Of a DNA stretch of 64,000 bases, positions 51,221-59,895 are shown piece after piece. Every line of letters begins with the position of its first letter. Position 1 is the first letter of the stretch. The DNA comes from DAONFI01 sp035403485 (GTDB taxonomy: Bacteria > Planctomycetota > Phycisphaerae > SM23-33), in contig CAZIAZ010000005.1 in the NCBI GenBank assembly GCA_964536835.1, forward strand, positions 7,888 through 71,887, read 5' to 3'. A program made the position numbers and the translations under genes. The notes under the pieces were generated by a model. It was not told where the DNA came from and ran no database searches. It saw only the letters and a list, made by a program, of their open reading frames with translations.

Positions 51221-52645
51221 ATGTCAGAAGAACCCACAGCCACAGAAGAAACCCAGGAAGAAAAGACCCCTATCAGCGTCGTAGTAGAAGATTCCGGCAC
51301 GCTGAAGAAGAAAGTCACTGTCACCGTACCAGCCGACCGCATCACTGCCAAACGTGATGAACTTTACGGCGAGCTGAACACGTCGGCTGTAATTCCAGGT
51401 TTTCGCGTCGGCCATGCACCTCGCAGGCTGCTGGAAAAACGATTCGGCAAGGAAGTCGGCACAGACGTACGTAACGGCCTTGTCGGCGACTCACTCGGCG
51501 AAGCCATCGAAGACGCTGAACTCAAAACCCTCGGCGAGCCGGAACTGAAAATCGACGATATCGTCATACCCGAACAGGGCGACCTTGAATATTCATTTGA
51601 AGTCGAAGTTGAGCCGGAGGTCGAAATGCCGGAACTCGACGGAATTGAACTCAAGAAGGAAACTGAAACCGTCGATGAGGCAAAAATCGACGATTATATT
51701 GAAAACATCCGCCAGGGCCAGGCCCGCTACACCGAAGCCGCAGAAAGCGAACCGGCACAGGAAGGCGACAGCATCGTAGCCTCGGCAAAGATTACCGGCG
51801 ACGGAATCGAATTTGAAAATCCGCGGGTTATGCTCCGCGTCGCGCCGAGTTACGTAGAGGGCATCGCCCTGCCGGAGGCGGCGAATGACCTGCTCGGCAA
51901 AAAAACCGGCGACGTGGTGACCATTAAAACCACCGTTCCGGAAAGTCACGCGAAAGAAGACTGGCAGAACAAGGAAGTATCCATCGAACTGACGGTCAAT
52001 AAGGTATCGCACCGCCATGTGCCGGAACTCAATGAAGAATTTGCAAAGCAGATGGGTTTCGACAGCATCGCTGAATTGAAGAAATACGTCGGCGAACGGC
52101 TGGAAGCCAACCTTGAATCGCAGACGCAGCAGAAACTTCGTCAGCAGGTCTGTGATTATCTGCTTGAAAAGACGTCTTTCGAAATGCCCGAAGGCCTTCT
52201 CAAGCGGCAGACCGCCTATACGCTTCAACGGCAGGTGATAAACCTCATGCAGATGGGTGTGCCGCAGGAAAAAGTTCTCGAACGCAAGGCTGAGATGGAA
52301 TCCTCCGCACGGGAAGAAGCACACAAGTCACTGCGGCTGAGCTTCATACTCGGCAAAGTGGCGGAAAAGAACAAAACCGAAGTCAACGAAAGCGAAATCA
52401 ATTCTCGCGTCGCGCAGATAGCCATGCAGTATGGCCGTCGTCCTGAACGCATGCGTCAGGAACTCGCAGCCGATGGCTCACTTGGCCAGGTCGCACAGGC
52501 ACTGCTGGAAGAAAAAGTCATCGACAGCATTCTGGAAACCGCCAAGATAGAAGAAGTGGCTGCCGCGAAAGCGGAAAAGAAACCGGCTGCGAAGAAAGCC
52601 GCAAAAAAGACCGCAAAAAAGGCTGAGAAAAAAGACGCTGAATAA
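51221..52645 (+). CDS. tig: Trigger factor
   Basis: 474 residues. Ribosome-associated chaperone. The N-terminal ribosome-binding domain carries GFRVGHAPRRLLEKRFG (the GFRxGxxP signature, about 68-84). The FKBP-like PPIase domain at about 180-280 (EGDSIVASAKITGDGIEF, then TTVPESHAKEDWQNKEVSIE) is divergent and may have lost isomerase activity. The helical C-terminal arms follow (NEEFAKQMGFDSIAELKKYV, LLKRQTAYTLQRQVINLMQM). An Ala/Lys-rich tail KKPAAKKAAKKTAKKAEKKD is appended after the usual end. TGGAG precedes the ATG by 8 bases. Confidence 0.95.
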   Translation: MSEEPTATEETQEEKTPISVVVEDSGTLKKKVTVTVPADRITAKRDELYGELNTSAVIPGFRVGHAPRRLLEKRFGKEVGTDVRNGLVGDSLGEAIEDAELKTLGEPELKIDDIVIPEQGDLEYSFEVEVEPEVEMPELDGIELKKETETVDEAKIDDYIENIRQGQARYTEAAESEPAQEGDSIVASAKITGDGIEFENPRVMLRVAPSYVEGIALPEAANDLLGKKTGDVVTIKTTVPESHAKEDWQNKEVSIELTVNKVSHRHVPELNEEFAKQMGFDSIAELKKYVGERLEANLESQTQQKLRQQVCDYLLEKTSFEMPEGLLKRQTAYTLQRQVINLMQMGVPQEKVLERKAEMESSAREEAHKSLRLSFILGKVAEKNKTEVNESEINSRVAQIAMQYGRRPERMRQELAADGSLGQVAQALLEEKVIDSILETAKIEEVAAAKAEKKPAAKKAAKKTAKKAEKKDAE

Positions 52646-52674
52646 TTATTTCCCCTTCCGGAATTACAGGCAAT

Positions 52675-52713
52675 AAAAAAGAGGCTGGGCATAAAACCCG
52701 ACCTCTTTTTTTA
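52675..52713 (+). terminator. Terminator between tig and the convergent nfn genes
   Basis: AAAAAAGAGGCTGGG, a 7-nt loop, then CCCGACCTCTTTTTTT: a stem with two non-pairing positions flanked by A and T runs, about 30 bp after the tig stop. It may act in both directions because the opposite-strand nfnB gene ends 56 bp beyond. Confidence 0.75.
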
Positions 52714-52768
52714 TTGCGTTTTCTGAAAATAGAGCAGTTCTCCAAAAATTTTTTTGAAACAACTCGAT

Positions 52769-54178
52769 TTATTTTTTATTTTTCAGATATTCGTCGATAT
52801 TTTTTGCAGCATTTTTGCCGTCGCCCATAGCCAGAATGACCGTCGCGCCGCCGCGGACGATATCGCCGCCGGCAAAGACGCCATCAACCGACGTCATGCC
52901 GCTTTCGTTCACTTCGATATTGCCCCACTTATTAAGCTTCAGCTCAGGGCAGGCTGCCGTCAACAGCGGGTTGGCTCTTACGCCGATGGCTACCACCACG
53001 ACGTCTGTTTCCAGTTCGAATTCACTGCCCTGAATCGGGACCGGCCGTCGACGGCCGGAGGCATCCGGCGAACCAAGTTCCATGCGTTGCATGCGTACCG
53101 CTCTTACCCAGCCTTTATCATTGCCGAGTATTTCGAGCGGCGCGACGAGGAAATCAAACGTTATGCCTTCCTCTTCGGCGTGATGCACTTCTTCGATTCG
53201 AGCCGGCATTTCCGCCTGACTGCGTCGATAGGCCAATATCGCGGGGTCTGCGCCGAGCCGCCTGGCCGTCCGGACTGCATCCATCGCCGTATTGCCGCCG
53301 CCGAATACCACCGCCTTCGTGCCGCGAACTATCGGCGTGCGACTGCCGCGCTTGTATGCGCCCATCAGGTTGACGCGGGTGAGATATTCATTGGCTGAAT
53401 AGACGCCCTTGAGGTTTTCTCCAGGAACGTTCAGGAACATCGGCAGGCCTGCGCCGTTGGCGATGAAGCATGCGTCGAATTCCTTCATTATCTGGTTAAG
53501 CGTGACCGTTTTGCCCACGATTACGTTGTACTCGAACTTAACGCCCAGTTCGCCGAGGTTTTTCACTTCGCGGTCGACGATATCCTTCGGCAGACGGAAC
53601 TGCGGAATGCCGTACCTCAATACGCCGCCGGAAGCGTGCAGTGCTTCAAAAACCGTGACGTCATGGCCGATTCTCGCAAGTTCGCCGGCTGCCGTCAGGC
53701 CGCCAGGGCCGCTGCCGACCACGCAGACTTTCCAGCCGGTCTTCTTTGCCGGCGGAGTCGGCCTGGCGGAATGAGCCGCAGCCCAGTCGGCTACAAAACG
53801 CTCCAGCCAGCCGATTGCAACGGCATCGCCTTTAAGGCCTCTGACGCATTTGGACTCGCACTGTTTTTCCTGCGGGCAGACGCGGCCGGTCGTGCAGGGC
53901 AGGGCGTTGTCGGCCAAAAGTATCTCAGCCGCGCCGGCAAAATCGCGCTTCGCCAGCTTTGAAAGAAAATCGGGTATCCGGACCGAAACCGGACAACCCT
54001 CTACGCATGGCCGGTTTTTGCACTCCAGACAACGATTGGCTTCACGGACGGCAGCCTCTTCCAGCAGGCCGAGGTTCACTTCATCGAAATTGTGCACGCG
54101 TTGCGAGGCAGGCTGTTCCCGCATACTGGTACGTGGAATAGCCATCCGTTCTTTTGGGGTAAGTCCGTTTTCGCTCAT
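52769..54178 (-). CDS. nfnB: NfnB / GltD-type flavoprotein, ferredoxin-dependent NADPH oxidoreductase large subunit
   Basis: 469 residues. N-terminal iron-sulfur region NRCLECKNRPCVEGCPVSVR and CTTGRVCPQEKQCESKCVRG (two [4Fe-4S] clusters), FAD site VCVVGSGPGGLTAAGELARI, second nucleotide site AVVFGGGNTAMDAVRTARRL, and C-terminal GVFAGGDIVRGGATVILAMG. Domain order fits the homotetrameric GltA/NfnB family. In the Nfn complex it bifurcates electrons from NADPH to ferredoxin and NAD+; on its own such proteins act as glutamate synthase beta subunit. The 4-bp overlap with the NfnA-like gene favours the Nfn role in an anaerobe. ATG 54178 (MSENGLTPKER). Confidence 0.88.
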   Translation of the reverse strand: MSENGLTPKERMAIPRTSMREQPASQRVHNFDEVNLGLLEEAAVREANRCLECKNRPCVEGCPVSVRIPDFLSKLAKRDFAGAAEILLADNALPCTTGRVCPQEKQCESKCVRGLKGDAVAIGWLERFVADWAAAHSARPTPPAKKTGWKVCVVGSGPGGLTAAGELARIGHDVTVFEALHASGGVLRYGIPQFRLPKDIVDREVKNLGELGVKFEYNVIVGKTVTLNQIMKEFDACFIANGAGLPMFLNVPGENLKGVYSANEYLTRVNLMGAYKRGSRTPIVRGTKAVVFGGGNTAMDAVRTARRLGADPAILAYRRSQAEMPARIEEVHHAEEEGITFDFLVAPLEILGNDKGWVRAVRMQRMELGSPDASGRRRPVPIQGSEFELETDVVVVAIGVRANPLLTAACPELKLNKWGNIEVNESGMTSVDGVFAGGDIVRGGATVILAMGDGKNAAKNIDEYLKNKK

Positions 54179-55023
54179 TTGCCGGCCTCCTTGCGAAGTT
54201 GTTCTATTTTCGCGTCCAACCGGCAGAAATGTTCATCTCGATATGTGCTCTGACGGCTTGAAAGTTCCTTGAAATCCACCTTGTGGGCGTCAAATTCAGG
54301 CCCGTCGACGCAAGCGAACTTGATTTCGCCGCCGACGGTAACACGACAGCCGCCGCACATGCCCGTGCCGTCAACCATTATCGGGTTAAGCGACACGAAA
54401 GTCGGAATGCCGTAAGGCCTCGTCTGCTCCGAGACGGCAGCCATCATCGGCACAGGCCCGACGGCAAAGATGGCGTGCGGCCGACGGCTTTCATCGGCTA
54501 TCAGTTCGCCAAGAACGGTTGTCACAAAACCTTTAGTACCCATCGACCCGTCTTCCGTGGCAATGAGGACTTCTTTGCTGAATCTGGCAAGCTCGTCTTT
54601 GAGAATGACCAGCGAGGCGTTGCGGGCGCCTATGATTGTAGTCACCTCGTTGCCGAGTTTGGCTGCTCCGGCGGCAAGCGGGTAAAGCACCGCCGTCCCG
54701 ACGCCGCCGCCGACGCAGGCGACGCGACCCCACTTTTCAAGATGGGTCGGCCGGCCAAGAGGGCCTGCGACGTCACGCAGAGATTCGCCCTGCGGCGTAT
54801 CACATATCTCACGAGTGCCCTGGCCGACAGCCTGGACGATTATGGTTATCGTGCCGGCTTGAGCGTCGGCGTCGGCGATGGTGAGCGGTATCCGCTCTGC
54901 CTCGGTACTGGAACGTATAATAACGAACTGCCCAGGCTTGCGGGCAGATGCTATTCGTGGGGCTTTGAGTACCAGCCGATGTAAATTATCGGCAAGCACT
55001 TCATTCTTGATTACTTCGAACAT
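54175..55023 (-). CDS. nfnA: NfnA / sulfide dehydrogenase-type NAD(P)-binding subunit
   Basis: 282 residues. FAD domain first (ARKPGQFVIIRSSTEAERIP with the RxxS-like flavin loop, about 30-50), then NAD(H)-binding VACVGGGVGTAVLYPLAAGA, and a C-terminal [2Fe-2S] motif GTGMCGGCRVTVGGEIKFAC followed by DGPEFDAH (three closely spaced plus one later cysteine). This is the architecture of NfnA and of the dihydroorotate dehydrogenase electron-transfer subunit. Its gene overlaps the NfnB gene by 4 bp. ATG 55023 (MFEVIKN) is chosen; AGAAGGAG lies about 13 bases upstream and a GTG at 55047 is also in frame. Confidence 0.88.
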   Translation of the reverse strand: MFEVIKNEVLADNLHRLVLKAPRIASARKPGQFVIIRSSTEAERIPLTIADADAQAGTITIIVQAVGQGTREICDTPQGESLRDVAGPLGRPTHLEKWGRVACVGGGVGTAVLYPLAAGAAKLGNEVTTIIGARNASLVILKDELARFSKEVLIATEDGSMGTKGFVTTVLGELIADESRRPHAIFAVGPVPMMAAVSEQTRPYGIPTFVSLNPIMVDGTGMCGGCRVTVGGEIKFACVDGPEFDAHKVDFKELSSRQSTYRDEHFCRLDAKIEQLRKEAGK

Positions 55024-55107
55024 CGTTAAAATTTTTCTCCTTCTCACAGCCGGCGGCTGGAAATATCAGATTACAATTTTTCAGGCAATTCATTAAATCT
55101 CTACGGG

Positions 55108-55160
55108 TTAGAGCATATTCATCAGGCGTTCGCCTGTCCGCCTAACGGCGGATACTTTCA
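55108..55160. repeat. Dispersed intergenic repeat, copy B
   Basis: Begins TTAGAGCATATTC and continues with GGCGTTCGCCTGTCCGC and ACGGCGGATACTTTC, the same block order as the copy at 2823-2880. It is followed by AAAACCGTAGAATTACGAAG, a sequence with a close relative near 19180 ahead of rho (TAAAATTACGAAAGATGCAT), so the repeat may extend that far. Confidence 0.55.
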
Positions 55161-55232
55161 TCTAAGGTTTTAAAACCGTAGAATTACGAAGGACATATTA
55201 AAAAGAATGCGATTCTCAATTTCAGGCATTTA

Positions 55233-56141
55233 TTACGCGAGGCTGGTTTGCGGTTTGAAAGCAAGGCCTACCGCCCATGCGACGACAAAAGTTATAATCA
55301 CGCCGGCTACTCCTGCCACGGCGGTCGAGAGCATTTCGTTAGACACGAAATTCACGGAGTAGTCCGACATCGGGGCGACGAACGCAGGCGCGGCATGTTT
55401 CACGAACGCCAGCCTGTCAGCCACCCATTCCAAGCCGTCCGGATAACCGCACGCGAAAGGCCCCAGCAGACCGCCGACCACGATGGCCGTAACAAGCGGC
55501 ATCGCAACACTGCGTCGCGAAGACGCCGACGTCGGCACTGGTGCGAACGCCCATACTATCGCCATTGTCAGTATCGCTTCGCCGATGCCTATAATGGCGT
55601 GCACGTTGAACATGGCCGGAAAGGCTGCGCCAGCCTTCGATGCGCCGTCAATAACGAGCATGGCACTTACGAACGAACTCGCCAGCACAACCGACAGCCA
55701 CGATGCGACAGCTAACGCCGCCATGCCGCGTCTGGAACGGATGGCCGCACCCATCGAAAGCAGTTCGAACAGCCCGCCGCCGAGGCCTGCACCTATTATC
55801 GCCATGCTCATGATATTTACGCCCATAACGGACAAGCCGCCGTCGGCAAAAAGCAGCGACTGGATGACTATCACCAGCGTCATGGCCAACACGCCCATCG
55901 GCATACCCAGCAGAGCCGCCGCAACTACCCCGCCAAGAAGATGTCCCGAAGTTCCGCCGCTTACGGGAAAGTTGACCATCTGAGCCGCAAATATCAAAGA
56001 CGTGACGGCTGCAAACCGGCCGGCTGACGCCTGAACCTTGCGACGAAACGCCAGCCAGGCTGCCCCCAATACGCCAACCGTACTGAAAAACGCCGTAACA
56101 GGACATACATTTCCATGAAGCATCGAGTCAGGCACATGCAT
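55233..56141 (-). CDS. cbiM: CbiM/NikM-type cobalt/nickel ECF permease with C-terminal PDGLE domain
   Basis: 302 residues. Starts MHVPDSMLHGNVCPVTAFFS, where the N-terminal His2 is a metal ligand of CbiM/NikM substrate-specificity components. About seven TM segments follow (VVAAALLGMPMGVLAMTLVI, AIIGIGEAILTMAIVWAFAP). Residues about 235-300 add a PDGLE/CbiN-like module (FACGYPDGLEWVADRLAFVK, two hydrophobic ends). The CbiQ/CbiO or NikQ/NikO energising subunits are not next to it. No B12 or NiCo riboswitch was found in the 184 bp between galE and this gene. AAGGAGA lies upstream of ATG 56141. Confidence 0.87.
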   Translation of the reverse strand: MHVPDSMLHGNVCPVTAFFSTVGVLGAAWLAFRRKVQASAGRFAAVTSLIFAAQMVNFPVSGGTSGHLLGGVVAAALLGMPMGVLAMTLVIVIQSLLFADGGLSVMGVNIMSMAIIGAGLGGGLFELLSMGAAIRSRRGMAALAVASWLSVVLASSFVSAMLVIDGASKAGAAFPAMFNVHAIIGIGEAILTMAIVWAFAPVPTSASSRRSVAMPLVTAIVVGGLLGPFACGYPDGLEWVADRLAFVKHAAPAFVAPMSDYSVNFVSNEMLSTAVAGVAGVIITFVVAWAVGLAFKPQTSLA

Positions 56142-56325
56142 TTTGTTTCTCCTTAAAAAAACGCAATAACCGTAACTGTAAAGTTTAATTCAATATGCGG
56201 CGAAAATCCAAGAGGAAATCACAAATCCTGAAAAAGACAATCGGTAGCCGACTTTTCCGTAAAAAAATCATCTGCTACCAGCCGCCGCATGCCAAATAGT
56301 CATTTATGCGGACGTGCACAAAATT

Positions 56326-57309
56326 TCATTTTCCGTATCCGTCCGGATGCGAGCTGTGCCATTTCCAGGCGTGTTCGACTATCGTTTCAATGTGCGGGAA
56401 TTTTGGTTTCCAGTTCAGTTGCGATACAGCCTTACAGCTGGAGGCGACCAATCTGTCAGGGTCGCCAGGCCGTCGCTGGGCATTTTGGGCAGCTATGGGT
56501 TTACCCGTCACCCTGCGGCAGGTTTCTATCACTTCGTTAACCGAAAAACCTTCGCCGTTGCCGAGGTTGAATATCCTGACTTGCCCCTGTTCCACGGCAT
56601 CAACGGCTAACACGTGGGCGTCGGCAAGGTCGCAGACGTGGATGTAATCGCGTATGCATGTGCCGTCCGGCGTATCGTAATCGTCGCCGAAAATAAGGAT
56701 TTTTTCGCGTTTGCCCGATGCAACCTGCAGAATTAGCGGCAAGAGATGCGTCTCAGGGGAGTGATCTTCGCCGATTTGGCCGGATGGATGTGCGCCGGCA
56801 ACGTTGAAATATCGCAATGCGACAAACCCCATGCCGTACGCCCTGGCGTATGCCTGCATCATGTATTCCACGCATAATTTGCTGGCGCCGTAGGGGTTTA
56901 TCGGGGCAAGACGGTCGGTTTCGAGTATCGGCGTGCGTTCAGGAGTGCCATATACGGCTGCCGTCGATGAAAATACCAGCCTGTTCACGCCGCAGTCCCG
57001 CATGGCGTTGAGCAGCGTAAAGCCGGCTAACGTGTTGTTTTCGAAATATTTTTTGGGCTTTTCGACGGATTCGCCGGCTTCGATGAACGCCGCGAGATTG
57101 ATGACCGCTTCTATTTCAAATTTTTTAAAAGTGTCCCGCAAGGCGGCTGAGTCGCATACGTCGCCCACGACAAGTTCCATGCCGTCGACAGCCTGCCGGT
57201 GGCCCTTGCTCAGATTGTCGTAAACCACGCACCGATGGCCAGCCAGTTGAAGAGCCCTGACCACGTGCGAGCCTATATAGCCGGCTCCGCCTGTCAGCAA
57301 AACATTCAT
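56326..57309 (-). CDS. galE: UDP-glucose 4-epimerase
   Basis: 327 residues, family length. Interconverts UDP-glucose and UDP-galactose. NAD site LLTGGAGYIGSHVVRALQLA at the N-terminus, YDNLSKGHRQAV, catalytic SSTAAVYGTPE with YGASKLCVEYM (YxxxK), and the C-terminal NGEGFSVNEVIETCRRVTGK with RRPGDPDRLVASS substrate contacts. ATG 57309. It is 184 bp upstream of the cbiM gene on the same strand; the two need not be linked functionally. Confidence 0.95.
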   Translation of the reverse strand: MNVLLTGGAGYIGSHVVRALQLAGHRCVVYDNLSKGHRQAVDGMELVVGDVCDSAALRDTFKKFEIEAVINLAAFIEAGESVEKPKKYFENNTLAGFTLLNAMRDCGVNRLVFSSTAAVYGTPERTPILETDRLAPINPYGASKLCVEYMMQAYARAYGMGFVALRYFNVAGAHPSGQIGEDHSPETHLLPLILQVASGKREKILIFGDDYDTPDGTCIRDYIHVCDLADAHVLAVDAVEQGQVRIFNLGNGEGFSVNEVIETCRRVTGKPIAAQNAQRRPGDPDRLVASSCKAVSQLNWKPKFPHIETIVEHAWKWHSSHPDGYGK

Positions 57310-57455
57310 TTAAAACGCACTCCCGTTAAAAAAAACTCTCAAAAAAACGCCGACGAATTATAAACGCCGTCGCAATGAAATGCAAAAAAAAGCAAAACCG
57401 AAAATGCTCGCATGAAGGATATCAAAATATCATCACAAAGAACACGGGTATTATG

Positions 57456-57483
57456 TTGACAGAAAGTCTGCAATTTCTATAAT
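57456..57483 (+). promoter_or_regulatory. Consensus sigma-70 promoter for the HEAT-repeat gene
   Basis: Perfect -35 TTGACA (57456-57461), 16-bp spacer, perfect -10 TATAAT (57478-57483). It is the best match to consensus in the window. The expected start is about 57490, giving a leader of roughly 107 nt before the ATG at 57597. Confidence 0.75.
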
Positions 57484-57596
57484 TACAATGACATTATGGA
57501 CTTTTGTTATGTCCTCAGGCTGTAAGCGTGCGTTTTGTCGACGCACAAGGACCCCGAATCCGGCATGCCGTCAGGCCGTTTAGCAGGAGTATTAAT

Positions 57597-59558
57597 ATGT
57601 TGCCTAAAAAAGTTCTGATTGCCCTGTGTGTATTGTTTATGGTTACGCTCGTATTTTACGGCTCGGCAATATGTCAGGCCGACACTTCTGACAACTCCGC
57701 ATCTCTCGAAAACATCCTGCTGGCGGCAAAGGACAAAGGCGGGGATGAATTTTCCGAATTTGAAGACCTGGAAGAAAAAGGCGAAAAATCCACAGAAAAA
57801 ACCGACGAAACAGCAGTTGAAAAAACAGAAACTGTAGTGGAAGTCAAAGAAACCGAACTGGACAAGCAGTGGCAGGATATGCTTTATTATATCACCGTCG
57901 CCCGTCCTGAATATGCCAAAGCCTACGCCAACGCAATACTCAAAAATGCCGACGCCTCGCCTAAAAACATCTATATGCTCTCGGTCAAATATTCCGACTC
58001 GATAAAAACGCTGCAATTAGGCGAAGGCCTCGGCAGCATGAAGGAACTCGTCGAAAAACTGCTGAAAACCATAGAAACCGGCTACGGCGACTGGCGAACC
58101 AACGCGGAGCAGATAGAAGAGTCCATTTCGAAACTCCAGGGCACGCAGCGCGCATTCAAGATTGCCACCGCCCGCCTTGCCGAAAGCGGCGAATACGCAG
58201 TGCCGCTGCTTATCGTAAAACTTCAGAGCAGTGAAACGTCCAAACTGGTTATTGAGCGAATCATTGCCATCCTGCCGCAGATGGGCAAATCAGCCGTCAG
58301 GCCGTTATCGGCGGCATTGCAGTCAAATGACCTCAAACTGGTGGAAATCATCGCAGACGCACTCGGCCAGATGCAGTATCCGGCGGCATTGCCGCGGCTT
58401 TGCGAAGCATATGCACGAAACGACGTAAAAGAAAATAAAAACGTTCTGCGAGCCGTCAAAGGTGCAATATTAGCCTGCTCAGGAGGCGACAGCAGCCTGC
58501 TGGACATGAACCCGGGCAGGGTTTTTCTAAAAGTAGCCGACATGTACTACTCAAAATCGTCCAGCCTGCTGCCCGACTCAAAAAAAGATGCCGCACTGGT
58601 GTGGTCGATGAAAAAACAGGGAACGGCAGAGGCACTTACTGCCGAACCTGTGCCGGCTGTTATATTCTGCGACGTTTACGCCATGCGTTATGCGCGGCTG
58701 GCGTTGAAATATGACAGAACACTCAGCCAGGCGATACCGCTGTGGCTGTCGGCTGCAATACGCAGACAGCTTGAACTGCCGGCTGGTGCGAAAGACCCGT
58801 TGTGGGCTCAAAACGCACCAAAAGCGGAATTTTACGCATTAGCCAGCAGCCCGCGATATCTGCAGGATGTATTAGCAAAAGCACTGGACGACAACAATAC
58901 AGGAATTGCCAAAGTCGTAATTTCCGCAATGAATCGCAATACCGGCACGGACAGCCTTATAATGCCGGTGGCAGGCGGCAAAATGCCGCTAGTGGCGGCA
59001 ATGAATAGCGACGATAAGGACGTACGCTATCTGGCCGCGGAAACGCTGGCTCTTGCACAGCCGAAAAAATCCTTTACCGGCCAGTCCAGCGTAGTCGAAA
59101 TACTCAAAGAAGCACTGAAGGAAAAAGGCGAATGGTCAATTCGTGCAGCGGCTGCATTCCAGGCTATCGGCGGCGGAACGACATGTTTCGACCTGACCGG
59201 TTGCGTGGAGTCGCTCAAGGCTGCGTTAGCCGGCGGCAGTGCGGAACTCCAGAAGGCAATCGTAAATGCGCTAGCCGTCATGAACGATTCGCAGGCTCAA
59301 CAGACAATAGTCGACTTCGCACTAACCGGCAAGACTGAAGAAGAATCACGTATAGCAGCCTTCAACGCAGCTACGCGTTCCGTGCGGGCATTCGGAAATC
59401 AGACATCATCACAGCAGGCGAAAAATCTGGCTGCTATGTTGATAATGGTGGAAGGTTCGCAAAATCTTCGTCAGTCGGCAGCCCAGCTCCTCGGAGCGCT
59501 TAACCTGAAGAGTTCGCAAATGTCCAATCTCATACTCAGTACGGAAAAACTCGACTGA
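57597..59558 (+). CDS. HEAT-repeat-like exported protein
   Basis: 653 residues. Signal peptide (PKKVLIALCVLFMVTLVFYG, cleaved after AICQA). A Glu/Lys-rich segment of about 40 residues is followed by many alpha-helical repeats: for example SKLVIERIIAILPQMGKSAV and VEIIADALGQMQYPAALPRL, then later KDVRYLAAETLALAQPKKSF, AELQKAIVNALAVMNDSQAQ and NLRQSAAQLLGALNLKSSQM, with the DxxVRxxAAxAL pattern. HEAT/ARM repeats bind protein partners; the role is unknown, probably periplasmic scaffolding. AGGAG 7 bases before ATG 57597 and the perfect promoter support the start; the frame is open back to 57504. Confidence 0.8.
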   Translation: MLPKKVLIALCVLFMVTLVFYGSAICQADTSDNSASLENILLAAKDKGGDEFSEFEDLEEKGEKSTEKTDETAVEKTETVVEVKETELDKQWQDMLYYITVARPEYAKAYANAILKNADASPKNIYMLSVKYSDSIKTLQLGEGLGSMKELVEKLLKTIETGYGDWRTNAEQIEESISKLQGTQRAFKIATARLAESGEYAVPLLIVKLQSSETSKLVIERIIAILPQMGKSAVRPLSAALQSNDLKLVEIIADALGQMQYPAALPRLCEAYARNDVKENKNVLRAVKGAILACSGGDSSLLDMNPGRVFLKVADMYYSKSSSLLPDSKKDAALVWSMKKQGTAEALTAEPVPAVIFCDVYAMRYARLALKYDRTLSQAIPLWLSAAIRRQLELPAGAKDPLWAQNAPKAEFYALASSPRYLQDVLAKALDDNNTGIAKVVISAMNRNTGTDSLIMPVAGGKMPLVAAMNSDDKDVRYLAAETLALAQPKKSFTGQSSVVEILKEALKEKGEWSIRAAAAFQAIGGGTTCFDLTGCVESLKAALAGGSAELQKAIVNALAVMNDSQAQQTIVDFALTGKTEEESRIAAFNAATRSVRAFGNQTSSQQAKNLAAMLIMVEGSQNLRQSAAQLLGALNLKSSQMSNLILSTEKLD

Positions 59559-59587
59559 GTAAAACTATTGGATAAGCAGTCTTTTAA

Positions 59588-59746
59588 GAGCGTCTAACAA
59601 AATGAGATGTCGCACCGAGGCGTAGTTGGTTGATTGGCTGGCAAGGAAGGCGAAGCAGATAGCCTTATAGGGCTTGCGATGCAGCCTGACGCCGCCAGAC
59701 ATTCAACCAACAAGCCGAATGCAATATCATTTTGTTAGACGCTCTA
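59588..59746. mobile_element. MITE-like element with 22-bp imperfect terminal inverted repeats
   Basis: The left end (AGAGCGTCTAACAAAATGAG at 59588-59607, continuing AT) and right end (59725-59746) are reverse complements with one mismatch in 22. Inside, GTTGGTTGA near 59626 is matched by TCAACCAAC near 59703, so the whole element can fold into a long hairpin. Non-coding, 159 bp, between the HEAT gene and the convergent sigma-54 activator gene. Another tag copy TTTAGAGCA is at 59822. Confidence 0.78.
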
Positions 59747-59895
59747 AATGTCTTTGTTCCAGACGGTTTGACAAATCCGTGCATGGCACACAAAACATTG
59801 TGTTGTGTTAATGCCCGTTCATTTAGAGCAGACGTACAGTGGCATGAAAATTTCGCAGCAAGCTTAAAATGATTTTTTCAAAAAAACTGCCCATG

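Noticed and set aside
56142..56325. Cobalamin or NiCo riboswitch upstream of the cbiM gene
   Set aside because: No B12-box or conserved NiCo stem motifs were found on either strand.
57504..57596. Longer start for the HEAT-repeat gene adding 31 residues
   Set aside because: AGGAG and a signal peptide fit the ATG at 57597; the extra codons are in the predicted leader.
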